This document shows positions 23,834 to 32,879 of a stretch of 64,000 nt of DNA, one piece after another (positions within the stretch are counted from its first letter, which is position 1; every line of letters begins with the position of its first letter). The notes under the pieces are model-generated. The model made no database searches, was not told where the DNA came from, and saw only the letters and a list, made by a program, of their open reading frames with translations. A program made the translations under genes and the position numbers. Source of the DNA: Candidatus Nitrosopumilus sp. SW (GTDB lineage Archaea > Thermoproteota > Nitrososphaeria > Nitrososphaerales > Nitrosopumilaceae); assembly GCF_006740685.1 (NCBI RefSeq), contig NZ_CP035425.1, positions 1,155,687 to 1,219,686 on the forward strand, read 5' to 3'.

Positions 23834-26344
23834 TTATACTAACGGTCTGTCTCCTTCTGTAGGATCAACTAGTTGTGTTTTTTCACCATTATTGATCCTC
23901 TCTAAAATCTCTAATGCTGAATACTTGTGCAAATACTCGTTGTTATTTCCACATCTGTATGAAAATGTGCATCTTGGACATCCAGCTTCATTTTTGCATG
24001 GACATTCTTTTACGATGAACATGCTTCTCTCAAGGGCTTGCTCAAATCTGTCATATAGTGCCTTACTTGCACCACTTCCACCAATGGCTCCATCGTAGAT
24101 GAAAATCAAGCCTGATGTGCCCAGTGATATTCCTCCCAAATCTTGAGACACTCCTCCTGTTATCATGTTACTTCCTTCAATTACAACATGCTCTGTTGCA
24201 TGATATCCACTGGCTTCAGTATATTCTTCATCCTCAGACTCTCCCATTACTTTGAGAGGTCTTGGTGCATGAAAGACAATGCCCTTTGTAACAAAATCAT
24301 ATTCTAGTGGTGTGTCCAGTAGAACTTTCTCTCCTTGTGTAACTTCTTGCCCGAGTTCAATGTTGACGTATCCGTATACTTTTTTCTCAATATGTAATTT
24401 ACAAAATGCAATTTCGACTCCATTTGCTACTCTTCTCTCAAACACTGTCTCAATTGTAGGCCACTCTTCAGTAAGTGATTTTGTATAATATGGATAGTCT
24501 CTTGGAATTTTCTCAATCTTTGCATAATTTTTTTCTGGATAATCAAACTCTTTTACCTTGTAACGAATTCCTGCAAGAAAATAGATTGCATCTTTGTGTA
24601 ATTCCTCTAATGCAATTGGTAATATTCTATCTCCGACTTTTTTTCCATTTAAGAAAATATCAATTGATTTTCCTATTCCTCTAATGCTGTATTCGTTTAG
24701 AAGAGAATTGATTTTATCAAAATTAGGAATTATTCTGTTGTTGAATTCTTTTAGATTCTCTTTGATGATGTGATGTTCAATTACATCCTGGTGCTCTTTG
24801 AGTTCATGTTTTGAGATTGGTCTATCGCATGCCATTGCTAATACTTGGAATTCCTCAACAAATGGATTTTTGGGATCGATGTATGTTTTTTCAGTATCTT
24901 CAAAATAATCATCTGGATGATTCTTGTAATATTGTGAGATTGGGTCATTTCCTAAAGCCAAAAATGCATACCCTCGTTGCCCTTTTCTTGCTGCCCTTCC
25001 AATTCTCTGAATTAGTCGATTTACTGGGATGGTCGATGAAATCACACAATCAACATTTCCTACATCTATGCCTAATTCAAGCGTGGGAGTACATGAAATT
25101 GCATCAAGAATATCCTCTTTGAACTGCTTTTCAACAAATGTACGATAATTTGCCATTAATCCTGCTCTGTGAACTTTGATGTTGACCTTTTGCTTTTTTG
25201 CCTGAATTGCTAAAAGTTCAGAATTGAGATGTGAATTGTTAAAGACCATAGTCTTGTGTTTTTTCTCAGTAAGTTTCTTTGTGAGTTCTACCATCAAAGC
25301 CCTTTGAGTTCGAAGTGATGGAAATAACATCGCAAAGTCTGTCTGCCCTTTTTTTCCTGAACCTTGAATTTTCTGCATCTTTTCTCCAAACAATTTCTCA
25401 CAAAATTCTTTGGCATCCTCAAGTGTAGCAGATGCTGCAACAAATTGTAATTTGTTTGTGCAAATTCTTTTGAGTCTCTTTATGATATAATGAACATTAG
25501 AACCAAAAATTCCTGAGTATACATGAGCCTCATCTGTGACTAGAATTTTTGTAGATGCCAAAATTGATGAGAATTTTGTTTGGTGCCACATATGGTAATG
25601 TAGCACATCAAAGTTTGTTACAAGAATTTGTGGTGGATTTTCAATAATCTCTCTTCTGTCATTTTGTTTTGTGTCTCCATCAAAGACCTCCACTCTGACT
25701 CCAATTTTCTGTGCAAACTTTTTGATTTTGGGGAACTGGTCTCGTGCAAGTGCTTTTGTTGGATAAACAAAAATTGCAAAAACATTTCCCTCATTGGAAT
25801 CTTTTTTTATTCTTTGAATTACTGGAATCAAAAATGCTTCTGTTTTTCCTGAGGCAGTTGGAGCCTCAATTACTACATTTTCGCCATATGTAATTTCAGT
25901 TATTGCCTCTTCTTGGAATTTGTAAAATTGCTCAATTCCTAATTCATTTAGATGCTCTGTGATTGATTCATCTAGTCCCAAATCATCAATTTTACAGCCC
26001 ATTTTAGGCTCAGGATTACTCAAAACCTTGTATTGTGAAACATAGTCTTTTTTTGAAAATAATATCTCTTCAGTTATTTTGTCTGGCTTGTTTTTACCAA
26101 TCATACTTTTAATTTCACTTTCATCCCTGACAATCCCTTCATCTTTGAGTCCTTCAGATAGTCCCTTTTCTGTGACCAATCCCTTGTCATATCTTGAAAG
26201 AAACTCCAAAAACACCTCATCAACATTTTTTGAGAATTCTAACAGATCCTCAATTCCACAATTACTACATGATACATGCATTTTTTTATTGAAAGTCTTT
26301 TGAATCTCAATTCTGGACTTGCATTTTGGACATGATAACTTCAA
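23834..26344 (-). CDS. MrfA/Hrq1-like DEAH helicase with C-terminal four-Cys domain
   Basis: An 836-aa superfamily 2 helicase. An N-terminal zinc ribbon (CPKCKS...CSNCG) is followed by Walker A APTASGKTEAF, the DEAH box (VTDEAHVYSG), SAT (VAASATLED) and the second RecA domain with QRIGRAARKGQRG. A DUF1998-type C-terminal region ends in CPCKNEAGCPRC...C. This layout is that of bacterial MrfA and fungal Hrq1, 3'-5' DNA helicases in crosslink repair. The extra N-terminal ribbon is not standard for MrfA. The role in repair is inferred. Confidence 0.88.
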   Translation of the reverse strand: MKLSCPKCKSRIEIQKTFNKKMHVSCSNCGIEDLLEFSKNVDEVFLEFLSRYDKGLVTEKGLSEGLKDEGIVRDESEIKSMIGKNKPDKITEEILFSKKDYVSQYKVLSNPEPKMGCKIDDLGLDESITEHLNELGIEQFYKFQEEAITEITYGENVVIEAPTASGKTEAFLIPVIQRIKKDSNEGNVFAIFVYPTKALARDQFPKIKKFAQKIGVRVEVFDGDTKQNDRREIIENPPQILVTNFDVLHYHMWHQTKFSSILASTKILVTDEAHVYSGIFGSNVHYIIKRLKRICTNKLQFVAASATLEDAKEFCEKLFGEKMQKIQGSGKKGQTDFAMLFPSLRTQRALMVELTKKLTEKKHKTMVFNNSHLNSELLAIQAKKQKVNIKVHRAGLMANYRTFVEKQFKEDILDAISCTPTLELGIDVGNVDCVISSTIPVNRLIQRIGRAARKGQRGYAFLALGNDPISQYYKNHPDDYFEDTEKTYIDPKNPFVEEFQVLAMACDRPISKHELKEHQDVIEHHIIKENLKEFNNRIIPNFDKINSLLNEYSIRGIGKSIDIFLNGKKVGDRILPIALEELHKDAIYFLAGIRYKVKEFDYPEKNYAKIEKIPRDYPYYTKSLTEEWPTIETVFERRVANGVEIAFCKLHIEKKVYGYVNIELGQEVTQGEKVLLDTPLEYDFVTKGIVFHAPRPLKVMGESEDEEYTEASGYHATEHVVIEGSNMITGGVSQDLGGISLGTSGLIFIYDGAIGGSGASKALYDRFEQALERSMFIVKECPCKNEAGCPRCTFSYRCGNNNEYLHKYSALEILERINNGEKTQLVDPTEGDRPLV

Positions 26345-26438
26345 GATCTATTTGCTAAGAAACGATTAGTGATTTATTGTTACTTCATAGTATTTACCCA
26401 TGACATTATTATGCTAGGAACTAGTCTTGAATTTAAAA

Positions 26439-27215
26439 ATGAAAAAAATCGAGATTAACAAAATTTACAATCAAAACTGTGTTGATGGGATGAACTCTAT
26501 TCCTAAAAACAAAATTGATTTGGTTATCACCGATCCTCCTTTTGCCATAAATTTCAAGGCAAAAAAGGCAAATTATAACAGAACCTCATCACATGTCCTC
26601 TCTGGATATAATGAAATCAAACCTGAGGACTATTATGATTTTACATTTTCGTGGATGAGTGAAGTTTTTCGAATCTTAAAGGACTCTGGAAGCATGTATG
26701 TCTTTTCTGGATGGAATAACCTCAAAGATATTTTGAGAGCATTAGATGATGTTGGGTTTACTACCATTAATCACATCATTTGGAAGTATCAGTTTGGTGT
26801 AGTTACAAAAAAGAAATTTGTCACATCTCACTATCATTGTCTTTATGTCTGCAAAGATGACAAAAAACGAAAGTTCTTTCCCTTTTCTAGGTTCAAAAAA
26901 GAGGACAAAACTAAGGATGGCCGCAGTCTTCACTACAAAGACAAAGAAGACGTTTGGGACATCAAAAGAGAATACTGGACTGGTGATGAAAAAACCCCAA
27001 CCAAACTTCCTTCTGAATTAATCCAAAAACTCTTGGAATACTCTAGTGAAAAAAAAGACATTGTGCTTGATCCTTTTCTTGGTTCCGGACAGGTTGCAGT
27101 TGTAAGCAAATCTCTTGGTAGGAGATATCTTGGATTTGAAATTGTTCCTGATTACTACAAGTTTGCAAAAAAGCGACTTGACAAAGATCTGTATCGAATT
27201 AAAAAATCAAAATAA
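26439..27215 (+). CDS. Orphan DNA methyltransferase, beta class (probably adenine-N6)
   Basis: The motif order is catalytic motif IV first (VITDPPFAI), then a target-recognition region, then the SAM motif I near the C-terminus (LDPFLGSGQVAVVS and GRRYLGFEI). This order defines beta-class enzymes such as M.HinfI and CcrM. DPPF favours N6-adenine. The ATG at 26439 fits better than an in-frame TTG at 26427. No restriction endonuclease is nearby, so this is a solitary modification enzyme. It is divergent from the MrfA-like helicase, 94 bases apart. Confidence 0.88.
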   Translation: MKKIEINKIYNQNCVDGMNSIPKNKIDLVITDPPFAINFKAKKANYNRTSSHVLSGYNEIKPEDYYDFTFSWMSEVFRILKDSGSMYVFSGWNNLKDILRALDDVGFTTINHIIWKYQFGVVTKKKFVTSHYHCLYVCKDDKKRKFFPFSRFKKEDKTKDGRSLHYKDKEDVWDIKREYWTGDEKTPTKLPSELIQKLLEYSSEKKDIVLDPFLGSGQVAVVSKSLGRRYLGFEIVPDYYKFAKKRLDKDLYRIKKSK

Positions 27216-27563
27216 TCATTGATTGTTTTCTGGCTCGTCTATTTTCCTTTGGCCAATTTTATCTGAAATAATTTTTCTTAATTCATCATCTGTTTTTCCA
27301 TCAACTTTGACTCCTATTGATTTTGCAATGGTCTCTAGTTTTTGTCTCTCTGATTCCACTGGTCCTGAAATCTTTGGTGCTTCTTCTGTGACTTCTTTCA
27401 TGCTTTGTTGAATGTCATTTTTTGCCTTGTTGTATTCATTTACTGCTTTTCCAAGTTTCCGTGCTGCCCCTGGAAGTTTACCTGTTCCTAAAATCAAAAC
27501 TAGCGCAACAAAAATTATGATTATCCATTCACTACCTCCTACATTTAGTGAATAATCTATCAT
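27216..27563 (-). CDS. tatA: Twin-arginine translocase subunit TatA
   Basis: A 115-aa protein: a single membrane helix (residues 12-25, WIIIIFVALVLILGTGKLP), then the hinge and an amphipathic helix AARKLGKAVNEYNKAK, then a soluble tail of about 60 residues. The FGxxKLP-like hinge is seen as GTGKLP. TatA oligomerises to let folded proteins through the membrane. TatC is not in this window. The TatA call is clear; the TatB-like alternative is less likely in archaea. Confidence 0.92.
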   Translation of the reverse strand: MIDYSLNVGGSEWIIIIFVALVLILGTGKLPGAARKLGKAVNEYNKAKNDIQQSMKEVTEEAPKISGPVESERQKLETIAKSIGVKVDGKTDDELRKIISDKIGQRKIDEPENNQ

Positions 27564-27687
27564 GATCTCATGTGTCGTGTTTTGAAATTAAACGTAATGT
27601 TTGAAATTATGCCTAGTGAGTCCATTCATGAATATCACGAATGAGAAGTAGTTATTGATTTAAATAAATTCAAGATAGTTTACCAAT

Positions 27688-28002
27688 ATGAAGAAAATTG
27701 AAACAATAGTTCCATCTGGAAAGAAAGATGAAGTTATTGCTGCTATCAAAAAAGTTGGTGTAGGTGGTGTAACTGTTCATCAAGTTCAAGGCCAAGGTGC
27801 ACAAGATCCTCCTCTAGTTGGAGAGTTCTTTAGCAGAGACATGATAATCTGTGTAGCTGACGATCCTAAAGTAGATGAAATCATCAACGCAATCGCAAAT
27901 GTTGCATGTACTGGAACCAAAGGTGACGGTAAAGTCTTTGTAACTGAAGTTGTTGATGCATTAGATATCTGCACAAAAAAACGTGGAACAATGGATATCT
28001 AA
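27688..28002 (+). CDS. glnB: PII-family signal protein with shortened T-loop
   Basis: A 104-aa PII-fold protein. It has the N-terminal MKKIETIVPSGKKDEVIAAIKKVG and the B-loop CTGTKGDGKVFV, which binds ATP/ADP in PII trimers. The T-loop, normally about 20 residues with a conserved Tyr51 in the uridylylation site, is about eight residues shorter and lacks that Tyr. Classical covalent control is therefore unlikely. There is no amt transporter next to it. It probably signals energy or 2-oxoglutarate state to an unknown target. Confidence 0.87.
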   Translation: MKKIETIVPSGKKDEVIAAIKKVGVGGVTVHQVQGQGAQDPPLVGEFFSRDMIICVADDPKVDEIINAIANVACTGTKGDGKVFVTEVVDALDICTKKRGTMDI

Positions 28003-29153
28003 TACAATACTCTTTGCGGCTCTAGTTTCTTTCTAGTAATAATTGCAAGTAGTGCCACTCCAATTCCTATTACACAAAATATCAGATATGGTGTATTGTC
28101 TCCTAAAGATTGTGTTATTGGACCTCCAAGAGTAGGTCCTATTGCCCAACCCATTCCAAAAACTGTTTCATATGCGCCAATAATTTTACCTGAAATTCCT
28201 TTTTTCGTCTTGCTTAGAATTATCTCTAATGTTAATGGGAAAAATATACTAAAACCAAATCCCATCAAAACCAATGCGATTCCAAAAGTAATGATTGAAT
28301 CAGCTACTACTGAAATTGCTAGTCCTGCTGAAACTGCAAAAACTGCTGCAATTAAGGTCTGACTTGTTTTTCTTGCAAATTTTCCTGCAAGTGCCAATGA
28401 TACCACCCGTGAAATTCCAAAAACAAAAAACAATAACAAAATGTCTGTATCTGTCATCCCGTTGTCATTTAGAAATGCTGGATAAATTGTCAGAATTATT
28501 CCAAAAGAGGATGTACAAAAAAGCAATAAAATTATGACTTCAGGAAACCTCTTCATTTCTTTGATTGATGAAAATGAGAAATGTTCATGATGATTTCTTA
28601 CACTCTTTCTTGAAACAAGAATTGATGAAATTAGTGCTGTGGCCAGAATGAATGATGTGATTTGAAATAGTATTCTATAACTGGTATCGAGGTTTTCCAA
28701 AAACACTGTGCCTAGTAACGGCCCTACCATGAACCCAATTACAAAAAACATTGTAAACCATGAGATGTTTTTTACTCTGCTTTTCTCTGTACTTTCATTT
28801 GATATGATGGATTCACATGGTGGCCAGAAAAATGCATGTGCCACACCTGTCATAATCCTGAATCCCATTATTTCTGGAACTGATTGTGCAATTGATAGAA
28901 GGTAAATTGATGCAGAATTAATTGCAGTTCCCAAAGCCAAAAGATATCCGTTGTTAAATCTGTCAAGAAGAATACCTACAAACAACGGAATGAACATGTA
29001 AGGAATGAAATTAGCTAATCCGATTAATCCTAGTTCTGAATATGTTGCACCTATGACATTTTTTGCAAATACTGGAAGAATTGGTCCATGCAATCCATAA
29101 GAAATTCCAATGATTAGACCTGTGATGTTAACTAGAATCAGAACTTTGTTCAT
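27999..29153 (-). CDS. MFS transporter
   Basis: A 384-aa integral membrane protein with about 12 hydrophobic segments and the MFS loop FVGILLDRFNNGYLL between helices 2 and 3. The second half repeats the pattern after a cytoplasmic loop at about residue 185-200. The substrate is not identifiable; the family includes efflux of drugs and sugars. Its start overlaps the stop of the UbiE-like methyltransferase by four bases (ATGA), so they are co-translated. It ends against the PII gene. Confidence 0.85.
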   Translation of the reverse strand: MNKVLILVNITGLIIGISYGLHGPILPVFAKNVIGATYSELGLIGLANFIPYMFIPLFVGILLDRFNNGYLLALGTAINSASIYLLSIAQSVPEIMGFRIMTGVAHAFFWPPCESIISNESTEKSRVKNISWFTMFFVIGFMVGPLLGTVFLENLDTSYRILFQITSFILATALISSILVSRKSVRNHHEHFSFSSIKEMKRFPEVIILLLFCTSSFGIILTIYPAFLNDNGMTDTDILLLFFVFGISRVVSLALAGKFARKTSQTLIAAVFAVSAGLAISVVADSIITFGIALVLMGFGFSIFFPLTLEIILSKTKKGISGKIIGAYETVFGMGWAIGPTLGGPITQSLGDNTPYLIFCVIGIGVALLAIITRKKLEPQRVLY

Positions 29154-29842
29154 TTGTATGCTGCAACCATTATTGCTCCACCCATAAGATCTTTCTCAAA
29201 TTCTACTCTTGAGAATTTCTCTAACAACAAACCTTCTAGCTTTTTGTTTTGTGGCCATCTCTTGAAAGTTCCATAGAGTGTTCCAAACTTTAATCCCAGT
29301 TTACCTCCTGCAGTAAATGCAAGAATTGGTAGGATGCATCTGAGATAAAATGCAACTCCTGCTCTGATGAATGAACTATCCGGTTTTCCCAAATCTACTA
29401 TCACAAATCTCCCCTCTTTTTTCAAGACTCTGTGAATTTCCGAGATTGCAATTCTGAGATTTATTGCATCTCTTAGGGAATAACCACACAACACTGCATC
29501 AAACTCTTCATCTCTAAATGGAATGTGTTCAAAAACACCATTTGCCATGTCTGGAGTTTTTTCAAAATGTGAACCTGTATTCTTTAGCATTGGAACTAGG
29601 GGATCATAAAGTGTCACTGAAATTTTTCCATCAGTTAGTTTCAATGCCGTCTTTGACATGTTACCAAATCCTGAACCTGCATCAAGTATTTTATTTCCTG
29701 GAAGAACTCTGTTTGAAATTCCGCGATTACGGTGCTCAACATCTTTTCCTAATGATATGATTGAATTTACTTTGTCATAAACTGGAATAATTTCACGAAG
29801 TACTTCAATTACTTCTCCCCAATAATTACTTCCTAAACCCAT
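29150..29842 (-). CDS. UbiE/MenG-like quinone methyltransferase
   Basis: A 230-aa class I methyltransferase. Its SAM loop is ILDAGSGFGNMSKTAL and the post-core segment GYSLRDAINLRIAISEIHRVLK matches the UbiE/MenG signature (the R-D-x-x-D/N region followed by a helix and EI.RVLK). UbiE-type enzymes C-methylate ubiquinone or menaquinone precursors. Ammonia-oxidising archaea use menaquinone-type lipids, so a role there is plausible. It is the first gene of a pair with an MFS transporter. Confidence 0.8.
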   Translation of the reverse strand: MGLGSNYWGEVIEVLREIIPVYDKVNSIISLGKDVEHRNRGISNRVLPGNKILDAGSGFGNMSKTALKLTDGKISVTLYDPLVPMLKNTGSHFEKTPDMANGVFEHIPFRDEEFDAVLCGYSLRDAINLRIAISEIHRVLKKEGRFVIVDLGKPDSSFIRAGVAFYLRCILPILAFTAGGKLGLKFGTLYGTFKRWPQNKKLEGLLLEKFSRVEFEKDLMGGAIMVAAYK

Positions 29843-29890
29843 TATCTATCGTCTCATACACTGAAATGAATATCTTTCAAATCTAAAATT

Positions 29891-30613
29891 CTAAGGAACA
29901 AACTTTGATGCGTTTTGAGAATATTTTTCCAAGTCTGCTTCAGATACTTTTTCAAAGATTTTGGATTCAGTTGAAATTTTTGCCATCTTGATGTCACTGA
30001 TTCCTTCTTTTTTCTCTGCCTTTAGATTAATTGCTGCAATTGCCAATGCTGCTGCATCTTCTAAACTCAAATCATCTCTATAATTTTTCTCCAAGAATGC
30101 ATTTACATCATCTGAACCTGCTCCAATAGCAATTGCTGCAAATTGAACATAAGTTCCGCTAGGATCAGTTACATAGATTGATTCACCTTTTTGGTCAACA
30201 CCTGCAATAATCATCGAAACACCATTTGGACGAACTCCTCCATACTGAGTAAATTGATGAGCTTGGTCTGCTAGATGTTTTGCAACAGTGGCAACCTCTA
30301 CTGATTCATCATAGGTCATTCTATTTCCTTGTGAGAAGAATCTTGCATTGTCAACTTGAACACGTGCATCTGGAATGTATCCTGCTGCAGCAACACCAAT
30401 GTGATAATCTACTTGGAAAATTTTCTGTGTAACATCTGTACTTTGTAATGTACGAGGTTTTTCCTCAACTGCCATGATGACTCCTTCTTTACTAAGCACA
30501 CCAATTGCTAAAGTTCCTCTTTTTACAGTCTCAATAGCATATTCGACTTGGTAAATTCTACCGTCTGGAGAATACATGGTAGGGGTCATATCGTAACCAC
30601 GTGATGCCATCAT
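29891..30613 (-). CDS. psmA: Proteasome alpha subunit
   Basis: PsmA forms the outer, non-catalytic rings of the 20S proteasome and controls the gate. The 240-aa protein has the gating N-terminus with YDMTPTMYSPDGRIYQVEYA, the family signature, and the GVLSKEGVIMAVE strand. The C-terminal residues form the usual helix. It is preceded by a TTAAATT-like box on the minus strand and is divergent from the HTH gene. Confidence 0.97.
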   Translation of the reverse strand: MMASRGYDMTPTMYSPDGRIYQVEYAIETVKRGTLAIGVLSKEGVIMAVEEKPRTLQSTDVTQKIFQVDYHIGVAAAGYIPDARVQVDNARFFSQGNRMTYDESVEVATVAKHLADQAHQFTQYGGVRPNGVSMIIAGVDQKGESIYVTDPSGTYVQFAAIAIGAGSDDVNAFLEKNYRDDLSLEDAAALAIAAINLKAEKKEGISDIKMAKISTESKIFEKVSEADLEKYSQNASKFVP

Positions 30614-30724
30614 GTTATCACGAGTTCATCCTCAGTCAATTTAAGGGTAATTGTCAAGCCTGAATGTGGAAAAGATCTGGAAATAGGGTTTTAAGCAAAA
30701 TGTGCATATTTTACTTTAAGAAAT

Positions 30725-31108
30725 ATGGCAAATCAATTATTAGAATTCAAAGAAATTCTTAGATCTAGAAAAGTCTCAGAACAAAGAAAACCCGATAAAC
30801 AAACTAGAAAATTACTCTTTTACTTGTTTACAAGTACTAGAGGGGGATTTACCAGACTACGAATCATCATGAGTCTTCTAGACAAACCTTACAACACTCA
30901 TCAACTCTCACAAGAACTTGAACTTGATTACAAAGCCATACAACATCATATGAAAGTCCTTGAGAAAAACAATATGGTGTCAAAAATTGGTGAGAAATAT
31001 GGCGCAATATTTCACTTGTCAAACTTTCTTGAAATCAATATCTCTGCTCTCGATGAGGCAATCGATAAACTAGATAGAAAGATGAATTACAAGAAAGTCT
31101 ATCTTTGA
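30725..31108 (+). CDS. Winged-helix DNA-binding protein (ArsR-like)
   Basis: A 127-aa protein whose residues 25-100 form a winged helix: RGGFTRLRIIMSLLDKPYNT, then HQLSQELELDYKAIQHHMKVL as recognition helix, and the wing KIGEKYGAIFHLS. ArsR-type spacing, but no metal-binding Cys pair, so the inducer is not a classical metal site. It lies between PsmA (divergent) and glutamate dehydrogenase. The target is unknown. Confidence 0.82.
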   Translation: MANQLLEFKEILRSRKVSEQRKPDKQTRKLLFYLFTSTRGGFTRLRIIMSLLDKPYNTHQLSQELELDYKAIQHHMKVLEKNNMVSKIGEKYGAIFHLSNFLEINISALDEAIDKLDRKMNYKKVYL

Positions 31109-31148
31109 TTCACATGTTATGAAATGCGATCAGAAATTTTTAACCAAA

Positions 31149-31158
31149 CTTATATAAT
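31149..31158 (+). promoter_or_regulatory. TATA box of gdhA
   Basis: CTTATATAAT is centred about 29 bases before the TTG start, with GATCGATC at 31172-31179 close to the expected transcript start. It predicts a leaderless or very short leader. Confidence 0.5.
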
Positions 31159-31182
31159 TGGAATATTCCTAGATCGATCGTC

Positions 31183-32457
31183 TTGGTAAAATCTGACCCA
31201 TTTGCAAATGCAACAAAACAGGTCAACGATGCATGTGATATTCTTGGAATTAAAGACAAAGGTATACGGGATTATCTTGCAATACCAAACAGGATTCTTA
31301 GAGTAAAAATTCCTGTTACTATGGATGACGGAAAAGTTAGAGTGTTCATCGGTTTTAGAAGTCAACACAATAACGATAGAGGTCCATACAAAGGTGGTAT
31401 CAGATACTTTAATCCAGAAGGTGGAGTTGAATACATGGAACGTGAAGTGATGGCACTTTCATCTTGGATGACTTGGAAATGTGCAATTGTTGATGTTCCA
31501 TTAGGCGGTGGTAAAGGTGGAATTTACGTTAATCCAAAAACTGAAAAATTAAGTGAAAATGAATTAGAAAGACTTACTCGTGGATTTGCATATAAAATTT
31601 CAGAAGTAATAGGTCCTGAAAAAGACATTCCAGCTCCTGATGTTTACACAACAGGAAAAGAGATGACGCAAATCATGGATACATTTAGCAAACTAAACGG
31701 CAACAAATACTCTCCAGGTGTTATTACTGGAAAACCAATCTCGATGGGTGGTTCTCTAGCAAGAAATGTAGCAACTGGTTTGGGAGCTGCATACACAGTT
31801 AGAGAAGCTGCAAAGACATTGAAACTTAATCTTAAAGGTGCTAAAGTTGTCTTACAAGGATTTGGTAATGCATCAACGTTTGCAGGTGAATATCTTGAGA
31901 AGATGGGTGCAAAAGTAATTGCAGTAAGTGATTCTAAAGGTTCTATTTCAATTCCAAAAAGTGCCAAAGTTAGTAAAATCTTGGAACACAAACAAAAGAA
32001 AGGAAGTGTTCTCGGATTCCCTGGCAGCAAAGAAATCACTACTGAAGAACTACTTACAATGAAATGTGATGTTCTAGTTCCTGGTGCACTTGAAAATCAA
32101 ATTACAGCTAAAATCGCTAAAAACCTAAAATGTAAAATTATTGCAGAAGCTGCAAACGGTCCAACATTGCCTGAAGCAGACCCAATAATTGAACAAAAGA
32201 AGATTCTAGTTATTCCTGATATCTTGGCAAACTCTGGTGGTGTGTGTATTTCATACCTTGAATGGGTTCAAAATAACATGGGTTACTATTGGACTTTTGA
32301 TGAGGTTGCAAACAAGATGGAGAAAAACATCACTCAGGGATTCAAAGATGCCTATGCATTATCCAAAAAACACAAAATCGATATGAGAAAGGCAACCATG
32401 GTTTTGGCTGTGGAAAGAGTACTTGAAGCCTTTAACCAAAAAGGTATCTGGCCTTAG
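31183..32457 (+). CDS. gdhA: Glutamate dehydrogenase
   Basis: A 424-aa Glu/Leu/Phe/Val dehydrogenase that interconverts 2-oxoglutarate plus ammonia and glutamate. The N-terminal domain has GPYKGGIRYF and VPLGGGKGGI with the catalytic Lys; the nucleotide-binding domain has LQGFGNASTFAGEYL. The C-terminal half includes PDILANSGGV. The start is TTG (MVKSDPFANA), 25 bases after a strong TATA-like box. In an ammonia oxidiser this is the main entry of ammonium into organic nitrogen, and supplies glutamate to the lysine/arginine block downstream. Confidence 0.95.
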   Translation: MVKSDPFANATKQVNDACDILGIKDKGIRDYLAIPNRILRVKIPVTMDDGKVRVFIGFRSQHNNDRGPYKGGIRYFNPEGGVEYMEREVMALSSWMTWKCAIVDVPLGGGKGGIYVNPKTEKLSENELERLTRGFAYKISEVIGPEKDIPAPDVYTTGKEMTQIMDTFSKLNGNKYSPGVITGKPISMGGSLARNVATGLGAAYTVREAAKTLKLNLKGAKVVLQGFGNASTFAGEYLEKMGAKVIAVSDSKGSISIPKSAKVSKILEHKQKKGSVLGFPGSKEITTEELLTMKCDVLVPGALENQITAKIAKNLKCKIIAEAANGPTLPEADPIIEQKKILVIPDILANSGGVCISYLEWVQNNMGYYWTFDEVANKMEKNITQGFKDAYALSKKHKIDMRKATMVLAVERVLEAFNQKGIWP

Positions 32458-32831
32458 GCAAAATAAGACTCGTAACAAACTAGTTGTTCAATAAACATTA
32501 TCTTTCCTTTTGTAATTTGTCGTAATTTCTTTTTGTAAACAAGATCTACTTTGGTTCTTCTTTGCAACAACTGAATTGTTTTTCCAGTAAGGTATCTTCC
32601 TTTTTTGTCTCTGTCAAACAAAAGAATAATTTTTTTGTATTTAGCAGCTGAATCTGCAAAGTTGTTAATTCCTCCAAACTTGTGAAATTCTAAAATTTTT
32701 CCTTGGAATCCTAATTTTCTTAATGCATTAAAATCCCTTTTTCCCTCAACTACTACCACTGCTTCTCTTAGAGAATTTAGTTGAAAAATAAAATTTTGTA
32801 ATTCTGAAATCTCTTGATGTGTTACAAACAT
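32454..32831 (-). CDS. Small Toprim-domain protein (RNase M5-like/UPF0292)
   Basis: A 125-aa single Toprim domain. The catalytic Glu strand VVVVEGKRDFNALRKLG and the DxD strand KKIILLFDRDKKG are both present. Archaeal UPF0292 and bacterial RNase M5 share this minimal form. Toprim domains cut or join nucleic acids with magnesium. The substrate is unknown. It overlaps the end of gdhA by four bases on the opposite strand. Confidence 0.85.
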   Translation of the reverse strand: MFVTHQEISELQNFIFQLNSLREAVVVVEGKRDFNALRKLGFQGKILEFHKFGGINNFADSAAKYKKIILLFDRDKKGRYLTGKTIQLLQRRTKVDLVYKKKLRQITKGKIMFIEQLVCYESYFA

Positions 32832-32879
32832 GCATCTTAATTCATTTTAACATATTAAGCACTTTTGTATATCTAAAAC

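Noticed and set aside
23811-24098. 95-aa plus-strand frame opposite the end of the helicase gene
   Set aside because: Antisense to the conserved Cys motif region of the helicase.
31644-32039. 131-aa minus-strand frame opposite gdhA
   Set aside because: Antisense shadow of a strongly conserved enzyme.
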